Made by a program: the position numbers and the translations under genes
Shown here: one piece after another, positions 18,663-27,294 of the stretch
Layout: every line of letters starts with the position of its first letter
Position numbering within the stretch: position 1 is the first letter of the stretch
Source: an uncultured Gammaproteobacteria bacterium
GTDB lineage: Bacteria; Pseudomonadota; Gammaproteobacteria; Pseudomonadales; Azotimanducaceae
Reading direction: 5' to 3'
DNA: 64,000 nucleotides
Assembly (NCBI GenBank): GCA_913045175.1
Contig: CAJWQG010000001.1
Location: 62,001 to 126,000 of the forward strand
The notes under the pieces: generated by a model
The model's input: the letters and a program-made list of their open reading frames with translations, nothing else
The model's database searches: none
What the model was told of the DNA's origin: nothing

Positions 18663-19239
18663 ATGGCGAAGCTCTACTTTTACTATTCCTCCATGAATGC
18701 GGGCAAATCCACCGCGTTGCTGCAATCCAGCTATAACTACCAGGAAAGAGGGATGCGCACGTTCCTGCTTACACCCGAAATCGACGATCGTTACGGTGAC
18801 GGAAAAAGTCACATCACGTATTGGTCTTGACGCGGATGCGTATAAGTTTGATAGGGACGAAAATCTGCTTGAGTTGCTATCAGCCAAGCATAGTGAATCT
18901 CAAATTAGCTGCGTGATGGTGGACGAGGCACAGTTTCTAACGAAAGATCAGGTGTGGCAGCTCGGCAGGATCAGCGATGAGCTAGATATTCCTGTATTGT
19001 CCTATGGGTTGCGTTCTGATTTTCGGGGTGAACCCTTTGAGGGAAGCGAGTATCTGCTTACCTGGGCGGACAACCTGAAAGAAATAAAAGCGATCTGCCA
19101 CTGTGGCAGAAAAGCGACGATGGTGCTGCGGGTTGATGAATCGGGTGAGGTGGTCTCTGACGGTGCCCAGGTTGTGATTGGCGACGCCCAGTACAGATCG
19201 GTGTGCCGCAAACATTTCGCCGAGAGAGTCTACGAGTAA
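18663..19239 (+). pseudogene. tdk: Thymidine kinase, interrupted by a single-base frameshift
   Basis: E. coli-type thymidine kinase of the salvage pathway (thymidine to dTMP). The first frame (from ATG 18663) reads [20 protein letters not shown], with the P-loop MNAGKS, and runs to YGDGK. The matching continuation [14 protein letters not shown] is in the next frame and goes on through the DEAQFLT catalytic region, LSYGLRSDFRGEPF and the zinc-site cysteines (ICHCGRK, SVCRKHF) to the stop at 19239. The break falls in a run of five A at 18803-18807; removing one A restores a full-length protein of about 191 aa. Causes may be a true mutation or a homopolymer error. Without the shift the first frame ends in a short tail at 18830. 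Confidence 0.9.
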
Positions 19240-19312
19240 AGCTTCACAAGTTTATGGCGAGGGGGGGTCGTTTTCGATATTCTCAGCCGCTGAAATAACC
19301 GCAAGGATTATC

Positions 19313-20074
19313 ATGGGTAAATTGGAAGGAAGGACTGCGCTCGTTACGGGTGCCAGTCGGGGGATTGGTCGTGCAATTGCTGAGGGTTTTGCACGAGAGG
19401 GCGCGGATGTTGCCGTTAACTATACGAGCAACGAAGCAGCGGCTACTGAAGTTGCAGAAAGTGTTCGTGCGCTTGGAAAACGCGCGGAGATCTATAAAGC
19501 TAACGTGGGCGTCGAGTCTGAGTGTGACGCAATGTGTGACGCTATCATCAAGGATTTCGGCAAACTGGATACACTGGTCAACAATGCTGGATTGGGTTCA
19601 GCCGCAATTAATCGACCAAAGGTCGCTGATGCAACCAATGACCAGTGGCAGACCCTGCTGGCGGTCAACGTCTGGGGGCCGATCTATCTTTGTCGCAGGC
19701 TTATCCCTGTATTACGTAACGCTGACAGGAGCGATATCATTATGATCTCGTCTATCGCGGCGCAGATGATGAGTCCCGGGTATGGTGTTTATGCTGTCAG
19801 TAAGGCTGCGCTAGAGGCCATGGCGCATACCCTGGCGAAGGAAGAAAAAGAAAATGGTATGCGGGTAAACATTATTGCGCCAGGCCTGGTTGATACCGAT
19901 ATGGGCCGCAAAATTGTAGAGGCGACTGGTGGTGGTGATCTCAGTGATTCGGCCGCTGCCATGCCCTTTGGTTTTGTTTGCACACCCGATGACATTGCGG
20001 CCACTGTGTTGCATCTATGTTCAGAAGATGGCCGCTACATTACCAACCAGCGCGTTACCATCTCCGGAAACTGA
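19313..20074 (+). CDS. Short-chain dehydrogenase/reductase (SDR), classical type
   Basis: Cytoplasmic NAD(P)-dependent oxidoreductase, 253 aa from ATG 19313, which has an AAGGAT ribosome binding site. The frame is open further upstream to 19178, but those residues overlap the tdk gene and have no SDR character. The cofactor motif TGASRGIGR is at about residues 12-20, NNAG at about 90, and the catalytic Ser and YxxxK lie in ISSIAAQMMSPGYGVYAVSK (about 140-160). The Arg after the glycine motif favours NADP. It faces the esterase / UxuA-like / aldolase operon tail to tail, and a paralog (32652-33422) also faces a UxuA-like gene, so sugar-acid or polyol oxidoreduction is plausible. Confidence 0.9.
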   Translation: MGKLEGRTALVTGASRGIGRAIAEGFAREGADVAVNYTSNEAAATEVAESVRALGKRAEIYKANVGVESECDAMCDAIIKDFGKLDTLVNNAGLGSAAINRPKVADATNDQWQTLLAVNVWGPIYLCRRLIPVLRNADRSDIIMISSIAAQMMSPGYGVYAVSKAALEAMAHTLAKEEKENGMRVNIIAPGLVDTDMGRKIVEATGGGDLSDSAAAMPFGFVCTPDDIAATVLHLCSEDGRYITNQRVTISGN

Positions 20075-20086
20075 CGCTGAGGGGTA

Positions 20087-21223
20087 TCAGGAACGTTCGC
20101 CCGTCAAATCATAGTCGTAGGATGTTTCACCATCGCCGAATCCGCTTAGGGTACCCCTAAGGGAACCGCCATGGACTCTGAGCAATGCCACCATAATGGA
20201 GATTGTTCCCTTACCCCAGTTTTCCTGCGTAGGCGGCGGGATATAGCGGTACTGTAATGCACCGCCGTCAAAGGTGATATCGGTGACTTCTAATTCGCCG
20301 TCTTTTTCATCCTTTAGGGTTGCGGAAAGGGTGTCTCCGTCGAGGCTAACCGTCAGGGTGCTGGTCAACTCGTGACCAAAGAGATTGGTCACCATATTCC
20401 ACTGACCCACGACCTGATCGTAAGCCGGCGCGCGAGCGTTAACACCCGGGTAGTCGCGCCAGATCCAGCGCAGCGTTTCGGGGAACAGTTCGCCACCGTG
20501 AGCAAGATCATGTCCACCTGGACCCATTTCCAATCGATGGTCATATTTGGCGAACTGGAGAGCTGACGCGAGATTAATATTGCCAATCGTCCAGTTGCCC
20601 TGATCCAGGTTCAGGTCGTTTTCACCATCGGCGAGAAATACACGCAGCGGTTTGGGATTGTTGCGAGTCTGCCTGACGAGATAGGGAAAATCAGCCCCTT
20701 CAACGTGGCGGGCGAAACTTGCTATATGGCAGATTGATTTGCTGAACAGATCGTTTCTTTGCCACGCAACGGCAAACGAACAAAGTCCACCGTCGCTCAT
20801 GCCACAGATAGACCAGCCCTCCCGGTCACCTACCAGGTTGTAGTCCCGGGTGACCTCAGGAATGATCTCTTCCAACAGAAAACGTGAATAGACTTTGCCG
20901 TCAGCCACATACTCCAGTGGGCGAGTGCTTTCTTCGCCTATCATGCCCGGAGAAACAAAAATACCAATGGTGACAGGCATCTCGCCACTGTGAATTAGGT
21001 TGTCGAATACAGTGGGGGCTTTTACCTGGCCCTCTGGATGGACGTAGGCACCACCATCCTGAAAGACGATCAGGCAGGCAGGTTCGTCTGGGTTATATTG
21101 CGCAGGAACATAGACCCAGTAGTCCCGTTTAGTATCGGGATAAATCTTGCTGGTTTCCCATGTCCTTTGTTCAACCTTGCCTTGCGGCACACCATCCTGT
21201 ATCGATGAATCATCGACTGACAT
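20087..21223 (-). CDS. Esterase-D/enterochelin-esterase-like alpha/beta hydrolase
   Basis: Predicted cytoplasmic serine hydrolase, 378 aa, of the putative-esterase (PF00756-like) family. The nucleophile elbow is GMSDGG at about residue 165 (G-x-S-x-G), after the family phrase YVPAQYNPDEPACLIVFQDG; the oxyanion region is FQDGG. A catalytic Asp/His pair is likely in LADGENDLN and in GPGGHDLAHGGELF (about 265-280). About 110 residues at the C-terminus form a beta-rich domain (LTSTLTVSLDGDTLSATLKD) of a type also seen next to such esterases in carbohydrate-degrading bacteria. No signal peptide is visible. It is the last gene of a minus-strand operon after the aldolase and the UxuA-like gene (30-bp gap). 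Possible job: de-esterifying a sugar. Confidence 0.85.
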   Translation of the reverse strand: MSVDDSSIQDGVPQGKVEQRTWETSKIYPDTKRDYWVYVPAQYNPDEPACLIVFQDGGAYVHPEGQVKAPTVFDNLIHSGEMPVTIGIFVSPGMIGEESTRPLEYVADGKVYSRFLLEEIIPEVTRDYNLVGDREGWSICGMSDGGLCSFAVAWQRNDLFSKSICHIASFARHVEGADFPYLVRQTRNNPKPLRVFLADGENDLNLDQGNWTIGNINLASALQFAKYDHRLEMGPGGHDLAHGGELFPETLRWIWRDYPGVNARAPAYDQVVGQWNMVTNLFGHELTSTLTVSLDGDTLSATLKDEKDGELEVTDITFDGGALQYRYIPPPTQENWGKGTISIMVALLRVHGGSLRGTLSGFGDGETSYDYDLTGERS

Positions 21224-21253
21224 AAATCTTTTGCTCCGGTTTTAAAAGTTGTT

Positions 21254-22201
21254 TTAACCCGCCATTTGAATCAGTGCGCGAAGATATCCAAAGACAAACG
21301 CTTCTCCTGAGAGGCCATCGGGTGTATCGGGTACATGGTCAGGCACAACCGGTCCAGAGAAGCCGACGTCCCCTAATGCGCGTATTACTTCGATGAGATC
21401 GAGTCGCCCATTGTCTGGGAATGTTTCGTTGAACCTGGGCACGTAGTTGTCCACGTTGCGCAGATGCACAAGGTGAATGAGTCCCTTTGCGCCCAGTTCT
21501 CTAATAGCGGCAGGAATGTCTTCTCCCTGACCTTCAGGTCCGGACATCTGGCCGAAAGTGCCTACACAAAAGAGCACGCCGTTATGCGGTGAATCGTTGC
21601 TGATAGCCATACCCCGACGAAACGATTCCGCGCTACGGAAAATTCTGGCGATACCGCGATTGGTAACCGGGGGATCGTTGGGATGTAGCTGCAGATGCAC
21701 ATCGTTTGCTTCGGCCATGGGTACGATATCTTTAACAAACGTCTCGTAGTTCTCCCACATCTCGTCGTCTGAGTAGGTGCGTTCGTGTTCGTTAGGAAGC
21801 GAGGTTGCTATACCAGCGTCGAAGCCCCGGGTAGGACAACCACGGGTGACGCTGCGATGGGTTTCATAGGCAAGGCCACCTGTGTTCCAGGCATAGGTGG
21901 TGAACTTGATGCCGGCACGACCCAGGTCTCCCAGAAAGCGTTCCCAGGTGGCGAGAGTCTCTGCATAGTTGTCGGTTCCGAGGGTTATTGCGTCTGCATT
22001 GTGGATGTCGTCCAACAAAACCTCATGGAGTTCGATCCCAGCATCCTCGACCCTGTTCTTGACCTTCATAATACCGTCGTAGGTTGCCTGCTCACTTGGC
22101 ATACGAACTTCAAGCGTCTCTACACCCATGTGTGCGAGATGTGCCAGACGTTCCTCGGTCAGTGAATCCGGCGTTTGGTGACTTACACCCAGCTTCATCA
22201 T
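21254..22201 (-). CDS. UxuA (mannonate dehydratase)-like TIM-barrel protein, short form (copy 1)
   Basis: A 315-aa member of the xylose-isomerase-like/UxuA superfamily. It keeps the UxuA landmarks LQLHPNDPP (metal-site His), GIARIFRSAE, the FCVGTFGQMSG region, HLVHLRNVD and VPDHVPD near the end. Known mannonate dehydratases remove water from D-mannonate to give 2-keto-3-deoxygluconate in glucuronate catabolism and are about 390 aa; this one is markedly shorter, so its substrate may differ. Two ATGs (22201, 22198) are adjacent; either could be used. It starts 4 bases after the aldolase stop, so the two are coupled, and an aldolase acting on a keto-deoxy sugar acid would be the natural next step. 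A paralog lies at 33426-34382. Confidence 0.85.
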   Translation of the reverse strand: MMKLGVSHQTPDSLTEERLAHLAHMGVETLEVRMPSEQATYDGIMKVKNRVEDAGIELHEVLLDDIHNADAITLGTDNYAETLATWERFLGDLGRAGIKFTTYAWNTGGLAYETHRSVTRGCPTRGFDAGIATSLPNEHERTYSDDEMWENYETFVKDIVPMAEANDVHLQLHPNDPPVTNRGIARIFRSAESFRRGMAISNDSPHNGVLFCVGTFGQMSGPEGQGEDIPAAIRELGAKGLIHLVHLRNVDNYVPRFNETFPDNGRLDLIEVIRALGDVGFSGPVVPDHVPDTPDGLSGEAFVFGYLRALIQMAG

Positions 22202-22205
22202 GGTT

Positions 22206-22958
22206 TTATTTCCTGGCTGTTTCTATGGCTTCCTGTGCTGCAGCGGCCATAATCTGGAAGTCCGTTGCTATTTGAACCATCTTGAATCCCTGTGCCAGCC
22301 GTTTTCTACCTACCTCCGCATCGGCGAAGACACCGGGGATCAGATTGAATCTATTACAGGCATCTAGTAATTTTTCTATCGCGCTGTTGAAGTGTTCATC
22401 ATCCTGCTCCAGGCCTGGAGAGAGACCAAAAGAGACGCTGAGATCACCGGGCCCCACGAAAGCACCATCCAGCCCGGGAACCGAAAGAATGTCATCTATC
22501 TGATCGTAGGCTTCAACGGTTTCCAGCATGACGATACAAAGAGACTCCGTGTCGTCGTAGGCGCCAAGGTCGATTCCGAGATCAACAGTCGCCCTGACCG
22601 GTCCGACACTTCGAGAACCGATAGGTGCGAAACGACATGCGGCCACGGCCGCTTCAGCGTCCTCTCTGGTGTTGACCATCGGGATAATGACACCGCGCGC
22701 ACCTGCGTCCAGGCACCTGCCGATAATGGCAGCTTCGTTGGAAGGCGGTCGAACCAATGGCACTGTAGGTGTTGCGCCAATGGCTTGCAGCATGGGGACC
22801 ATGTCTCGGGTATCAACCACCCCATGCTGTAAATCAACCAATAGCCAGTCGAAACCGGCCTTTGCCATAACCTCGGCACTAAAACTGTCTCCAATGGAAA
22901 GCCAGCCACCAATGGTAGCTTCTCCGGCTTCCAGTCGTTCGCGTAGTGGATTGCTCAT
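22206..22958 (-). CDS. HpcH/HpaI-type class II aldolase (copy 1)
   Basis: Metal-dependent pyruvate-type aldolase, 250 aa, the usual HpaI size. The catalytic base His sits in LLVDLQHGVVD (about residue 44), the Arg that holds the pyruvate carboxylate in PLVRPPSNE (about 69), and the metal ligands Glu and Asp in MLETVEAYDQ and FVGPGDLSVSFG (about 150 and 176). HpaI-type enzymes cleave 4-hydroxy-2-oxo acids to pyruvate (or a relative) and an aldehyde; some act on 2-keto-3-deoxy sugar acids. It is the first gene of the operon aldolase, UxuA-like, esterase. A close relative occupies the right end of the window. The upstream 142 bp hold a short tandem repeat. Confidence 0.92.
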   Translation of the reverse strand: MSNPLRERLEAGEATIGGWLSIGDSFSAEVMAKAGFDWLLVDLQHGVVDTRDMVPMLQAIGATPTVPLVRPPSNEAAIIGRCLDAGARGVIIPMVNTREDAEAAVAACRFAPIGSRSVGPVRATVDLGIDLGAYDDTESLCIVMLETVEAYDQIDDILSVPGLDGAFVGPGDLSVSFGLSPGLEQDDEHFNSAIEKLLDACNRFNLIPGVFADAEVGRKRLAQGFKMVQIATDFQIMAAAAQEAIETARK

Positions 22959-23040
22959 ATTTTTGTCTCTGCAACTTCAAAATTGAGGGCGACATTAAGA
23001 CAGCCTGTTTGAAATTTGTAAAGTCGATGCTTTAATTAGA

Positions 23041-23068
23041 GCGAATAGCGAATAGCGAATAGCGAATA
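23041..23068. repeat. Four tandem copies of a 7-bp unit (GCGAATA)
   Basis: Four exact head-to-tail copies of GCGAATA, followed by the looser echo CCGGAAATCGGAAACCG. It sits in the region between the divergent aldolase (start 22958) and DUF4432 (start 23104) genes, about 36 bases ahead of the latter. Copy number could change by replication slippage. Confidence 0.9.
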
Positions 23069-23088
23069 CCGGAAATCGGAAACCGAGT

Positions 23089-23094
23089 AAGGAG
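23089..23094 (+). promoter_or_regulatory. Ribosome binding site choosing ATG 23104
   Basis: AAGGAG lies 9 bases ahead of ATG 23104 but only 6 ahead of the in-frame GTG at 23101. The spacing and codon favour ATG 23104 as the start of the DUF4432 gene. Confidence 0.7.
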
Positions 23095-23103
23095 TGGTGA
23101 GTG

Positions 23104-24288
23104 ATGAGTGAGGTTAAGTCCTGGGTTTGCACTGATACCGATGAGAATATCTGGTTGGAGGCACTGGAATTGGGTGCGGAAGACCTCGGTGTTGCCGATA
23201 TGTCATTGTCCAAGCGAACGCTGCAGGGTGGTCTTCAAAGTGGCGTCGATCTTATTGAGATCAATAATGGTGACTTGTCGTTCTGTGTCCTGCCGACTCG
23301 GGGTATGGGTATCTGGCGGGGAAATTATCGAGGTGAGTATCTTGGCTGGAAATCTCCTATTCGCGGCCCGGTAAACCCTGCTTATGTCAACCTGCATGAC
23401 CGTGGCGGTCTGGGATATGTTACGGCATGTGATGAATGGATCGCCCGCTGCGGTCTCAATTCCATCGGTTCTCCGGGTGAAGACGTCATTCTCGATAACA
23501 GCGGCAGTCCAGCAACCATGCAGCTCACTCTCCATGGCAAGATCGCGAACACCCCGGCTTATTACTTAGAAATCGAGTCATCTCCGGCATCTGAAACGGT
23601 GAGCGTGATAGGTCATGTAGAAGAAACCGGGTTGTTTTCACCGGGTATGCGATTGAGTACGGTTATTTCCACGACGCGGAAGTCGAACAAGTTCACCATC
23701 CAGGATACGGTCACCAATATCATGGGTGCCGCAACCGAGTTGGAATTGCTGTACCACTGCAACTATGGTGCGCCGTTTATGGAGCGGGGGTCGAGGTTGG
23801 AACTGCCGATCAGAGAGATGGCGCCACGCGATGCACATGCAACGGAGAGACTTGAGGTGGCGCGGGGGTATCAGGACCCGACGCCAGGATTCGTCGAGGA
23901 TGTGTTTTTCTATGAGCTTGCAGCAGATTCAGATAACAAGACCATGACGGCGTTGATTAACCGTGCGGGCGATAAGGCCGCGGTGCTTCGGTTCAACACG
24001 GCGCAGTTGCCCTATTTTACCCAATGGAAGAACTGCGCAGCCGTTGAAGATGGTTATGTCACCGGGATGGAGCCCTGCACGGCATTTCCAAATCTTAAGT
24101 CAGTGGAGCGTGATGCTGGTCGGGTGATCAAGCTGGAAGCCGGTGAACAGCGGACTTTCGAGCTGGAGGTTGAAACTCATCTTGGTGAACAGGCGGTAGA
24201 GAAAGTGGTCCAGGAAATAGCTGAAATACAGTCCGCGACCGCGAAAAAAATGCATCCAGGGCCCATTGACCGGTACTCTCCTGGTTGA
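23104..24288 (+). CDS. DUF4432 (aldose-1-epimerase-like) family protein
   Basis: Predicted cytoplasmic protein of 394 aa with the galactose-mutarotase-like fold. Family phrases are LEINNGDLSFCVLPTRGMGI (here IEINNGDL), LGWKSPIRGPVNP near residue 80, GGLGYVTACDEWIARCGL near 100, and LYHCNYGAPFMERGSRL near 220. Members are found beside sugar and sugar-acid catabolic genes and are thought to bind or epimerise sugars; no reaction is firmly known. It is divergent from the aldolase / UxuA-like operon and runs toward the PEP-synthase-like gene (120-bp gap), so it probably belongs to the same sugar-related set. ATG 23104 is preferred over GTG 23101 because of ribosome-binding-site spacing. Confidence 0.85.
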   Translation: MSEVKSWVCTDTDENIWLEALELGAEDLGVADMSLSKRTLQGGLQSGVDLIEINNGDLSFCVLPTRGMGIWRGNYRGEYLGWKSPIRGPVNPAYVNLHDRGGLGYVTACDEWIARCGLNSIGSPGEDVILDNSGSPATMQLTLHGKIANTPAYYLEIESSPASETVSVIGHVEETGLFSPGMRLSTVISTTRKSNKFTIQDTVTNIMGAATELELLYHCNYGAPFMERGSRLELPIREMAPRDAHATERLEVARGYQDPTPGFVEDVFFYELAADSDNKTMTALINRAGDKAAVLRFNTAQLPYFTQWKNCAAVEDGYVTGMEPCTAFPNLKSVERDAGRVIKLEAGEQRTFELEVETHLGEQAVEKVVQEIAEIQSATAKKMHPGPIDRYSPG

Positions 24289-24408
24289 CCTGGACAATCG
24301 CCTCAAGCACTTTTGGGGTAACTTCTGACAAACTTTTGACATCCACGGCTGGACATGGAGCGCAGACGCTATACAGTGTGCAGATGAAAAATTAAGGGAA
24401 TTTAGTAC

Positions 24409-27279
24409 ATGGCTATTCCAAACATTCTCCCTATCGATACGAAAGAAGCCACGCTTGAAGTGGCTGGCGGTAAGGGCCGTTCGCTAGCGGAAATGGTCAA
24501 TGCGGGACTTGATGTTCCAGGCGGTTTCTACGTAACCACTGCCGCATACAGGCAATACGTAGCAGAAAACGATCTGCAGTCAAAAATTATAGAACTCGCC
24601 AAACCAGAAATTGGTGAGTGGACCCTTTCCTTCGATAAAGCATCCGAAGCGATTCAGGCCCTGTTTGCTGAAGAGGAAATGTCAGCCGCGATGGCCCAGG
24701 AGATTACCGAGGCATACGCTGGCGTTACGGGCGACAATCCACCGGTAGCGGTACGCTCATCGGCCAACGCCGAAGACCTGCCCGATATGTCATTTGCGGG
24801 CCAGCAGGACACCTACTTAAACGTACGTAATGGCGACGAAATCGTTGCGGCAGTGCGTAATTGCTGGGCATCACTTTGGACGCCCCGTGCAATGGCCTAC
24901 CGGCATGAAATGGGTATCGAGCACGATGCAGTAGCGATGGCCGTTGTGGTACAGCTGATGGTGTCATCGGATGTTTCCGGCATTCTGTTTACCGCTAACC
25001 CGGCGACCGGCGAACGTTCAGAAATGATTATCAATGCGAGTTTCGGCCTTGGTGAGGCAGTCGTAGGTGGCCAAGTAACACCTGATACCTACACCGTTGA
25101 CCGTGAAACCATGAAGGCAACCGATACGATCATCGGTGCCAAGGAGCAGAAGATTGTCGCCGATGGCGAACAGGGCACGAGACTTGAAGACATCGCTGAG
25201 GAGGAACGTGGTAGTTCTTCTCTATCCGATGAGGCTATTGAGGAACTGGTAACACTGGCCCTGAAGGCAGAAGCACACTTCGGCGGTGTTCCGCAGGACG
25301 TCGAGTGGGCCTACTCAGATGGCAAACTCTTTATGCTGCAGTCTCGACCCATTACTAATCTGCCACCACAGCCTATTGACGTTGTTTGGGAACCACCACC
25401 ACCTGCACAAATCCTTGCCCGCAGGCAGATCGTAGAGAACATTCCCGATCCCTGTACCCCGTTGTTTGATGAGCTCTACCTGTGGGAAGGGCTGGAACGA
25501 GGTAAGGACGGCAAGAAACGCCCGAGCATAATGGAAGGCGGTGGCCCAATGTTTATCTCCATGCACGGTTATGCGTACCAGCGATTCGACTGGCCGTTCA
25601 TCATTCAGGCGCGAAAGGAACGCGTCGGCGAAGCCATGAGCGACGCTGAACTGGATGCTGCGGAAATCAAAGCTGAGGCCGAAGCTCAAGGCGGAGAGAA
25701 AAAGAGCGAGAAAATGAAGGCCGAGTTCCAGAAGAAGCACTTGGCACAGGAGTCTCAACAACGTGAAATGGCTGAGCACGATCTGGGGTTATTCCTCGAA
25801 TCACTCTCGGACGAAGATCGAAAGGCATATGAGGACTGGGCCGCGTCAGCAGAATACGAGCACGTGGCTTCTATCGTTACCAAACCCGAGAGCACCAACC
25901 CGACGTTCGGTGCTTTTAATCGTACGCAGGTCAATGAGAACCAGATCAAAGATTTCTATGATTGGGCGAAGCCCAACATGCTGTCGGTACGAGAAAAGTG
26001 GGAGCAGGTAGACTTGGCGAGTGCATCGAATGACACGCTCGTGGAGGGAATCTTGGAAACCGCCATTGCAGGTGGTACTTTCTGGAGTGGTAACGGTGGC
26101 CATACGTTTGGCGTCGCAAAATCCACCGATGATCAACTACAGGCTTTTCTGAAAGAAACTCTCCCGGATCACAACTTCACCAGTGGGCAGTTCCTGTCCG
26201 GTTTCCGGTCCAAGACCATGGAAGCCAACGAACACCTGTTCGAAGTCGCGAGCAAGATTCGCGCAGATGCCTCGCTTAAGGAACTGGTGCTTACTACTCC
26301 GCCAAATCGTCTGATGGCGACGCTTGAGGCAACGCCTGCAGCGGCTGCTGTCGTCGAGGCGATCAACGGTTATCTCCAACTGTATGGCCACCTTGGCTAC
26401 AGCCTGGATTTCGCGGAACCATTACCGCTCGAAGATCCTGGTGCACTGCTGGCCACGATGAAAACGATGGTATCGGATGACAACTATAATCCGAAGAACC
26501 ACGAGACCGAGGCAACAAAGAAACGCGAAAAGGCGATGGAAGATATTCTGCAGCTTCTGGAAGGCTTGCAGTATTGGCAGTTCCGTTACCGTCACTGGTT
26601 TACTCACCGTTTCTACTACATCAGGGAAGAGGTGATGTACTACCTTTATATGGCCTGGCCCGCTTTGCGACGCCTGACGCTGGAATTGGGTCGGCGTTTG
26701 ACGGATGTCGGCACGCTGAGCAGCAAGGATGAGATCTTCTATCTCGTCATGGACGAGCTGAAGCAGTCAGTCGAAGCGCTTTCCAAGAACGAAGCAATGC
26801 CCGAATTCAAGACCCTCACTGCAGAGCGGTTTGAGCTCCGGGAGGCACGAAAGCGCCTGCATCCGCCAGGAACGGTACCCTTCGATGCGAGCGACGATCC
26901 TAGCGTCAGGTTCAAGGAAACGCAGGCGGTAAACGATCCAAACTCCGATACCATGGTGGGCGTACCGGTTAGCCCCGGGACAATCACGGCACCGGCGAGT
27001 CTTATCAATTCACCGTCCGAGTTCGATCAGATGCGACCAGGCACGATACTGGTGTGTCCACAGACTAACCCTGCCTGGACGCCGCTATTTGCTCATGCGT
27101 CAGGCCTTGTGACCGATATGGGTGGGATTCTGGGTCACGGCTCCATTGTCGCACGGGAGTATGGCATTCCTGCGGTCGTGGGAACCGGCACCAGCACCCA
27201 GCGAATCAAGCATGGTCAGATGCTGACCGTCGATGGCGACGTGGGTACGGTGAAACTGCACGAAGGTGATGAGGAATGA
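24409..27279 (+). CDS. PEP-synthase / rifampin-phosphotransferase-like enzyme, paralog A
   Basis: Cytoplasmic phosphotransferase-like protein of 956 aa. Residues 1-325 are the ATP-grasp domain of PEP synthase/PPDK (VGGKG-type start AGGKGRSLAEM, RSSANAEDLPDMSFAGQQDT at about 114, LQSRPIT at about 316). The middle (about 330-860) matches the substrate domain of rifampin phosphotransferases in layout (LQLYGHLGYSLDFAEPL, TDVGTLSSKDEIFYLVMDEL) and has an extra charged helical stretch at about 410-450. The C-terminal phosphohistidine domain carries His at about 910 in GHGSIVAREYGIPAV. PEP synthase's C-terminal PEP-binding barrel is absent, so the final phosphate acceptor need not be pyruvate. A PhyH oxygenase gene follows within 15 bases. 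A paralog is at 47442-50111. Confidence 0.85.
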   Translation: MAIPNILPIDTKEATLEVAGGKGRSLAEMVNAGLDVPGGFYVTTAAYRQYVAENDLQSKIIELAKPEIGEWTLSFDKASEAIQALFAEEEMSAAMAQEITEAYAGVTGDNPPVAVRSSANAEDLPDMSFAGQQDTYLNVRNGDEIVAAVRNCWASLWTPRAMAYRHEMGIEHDAVAMAVVVQLMVSSDVSGILFTANPATGERSEMIINASFGLGEAVVGGQVTPDTYTVDRETMKATDTIIGAKEQKIVADGEQGTRLEDIAEEERGSSSLSDEAIEELVTLALKAEAHFGGVPQDVEWAYSDGKLFMLQSRPITNLPPQPIDVVWEPPPPAQILARRQIVENIPDPCTPLFDELYLWEGLERGKDGKKRPSIMEGGGPMFISMHGYAYQRFDWPFIIQARKERVGEAMSDAELDAAEIKAEAEAQGGEKKSEKMKAEFQKKHLAQESQQREMAEHDLGLFLESLSDEDRKAYEDWAASAEYEHVASIVTKPESTNPTFGAFNRTQVNENQIKDFYDWAKPNMLSVREKWEQVDLASASNDTLVEGILETAIAGGTFWSGNGGHTFGVAKSTDDQLQAFLKETLPDHNFTSGQFLSGFRSKTMEANEHLFEVASKIRADASLKELVLTTPPNRLMATLEATPAAAAVVEAINGYLQLYGHLGYSLDFAEPLPLEDPGALLATMKTMVSDDNYNPKNHETEATKKREKAMEDILQLLEGLQYWQFRYRHWFTHRFYYIREEVMYYLYMAWPALRRLTLELGRRLTDVGTLSSKDEIFYLVMDELKQSVEALSKNEAMPEFKTLTAERFELREARKRLHPPGTVPFDASDDPSVRFKETQAVNDPNSDTMVGVPVSPGTITAPASLINSPSEFDQMRPGTILVCPQTNPAWTPLFAHASGLVTDMGGILGHGSIVAREYGIPAVVGTGTSTQRIKHGQMLTVDGDVGTVKLHEGDEE

Positions 27280-27294
27280 TCATCAGATAGATTG

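Noticed and set aside
18803-18807. Programmed ribosomal frameshift in tdk
   Set aside because: No classical slippery heptamer, no downstream pairing structure noticed, and tdk is not known to use recoding.
23041-23068. CRISPR-like array
   Set aside because: The 7-bp units are contiguous with no spacers; it is a simple tandem repeat.
24336-24341. Perfect TTGACA upstream of PEP-synthase-like paralog A
   Set aside because: No acceptable -10 element 15-19 bases downstream; the nearest TATACA is 28 bases away.
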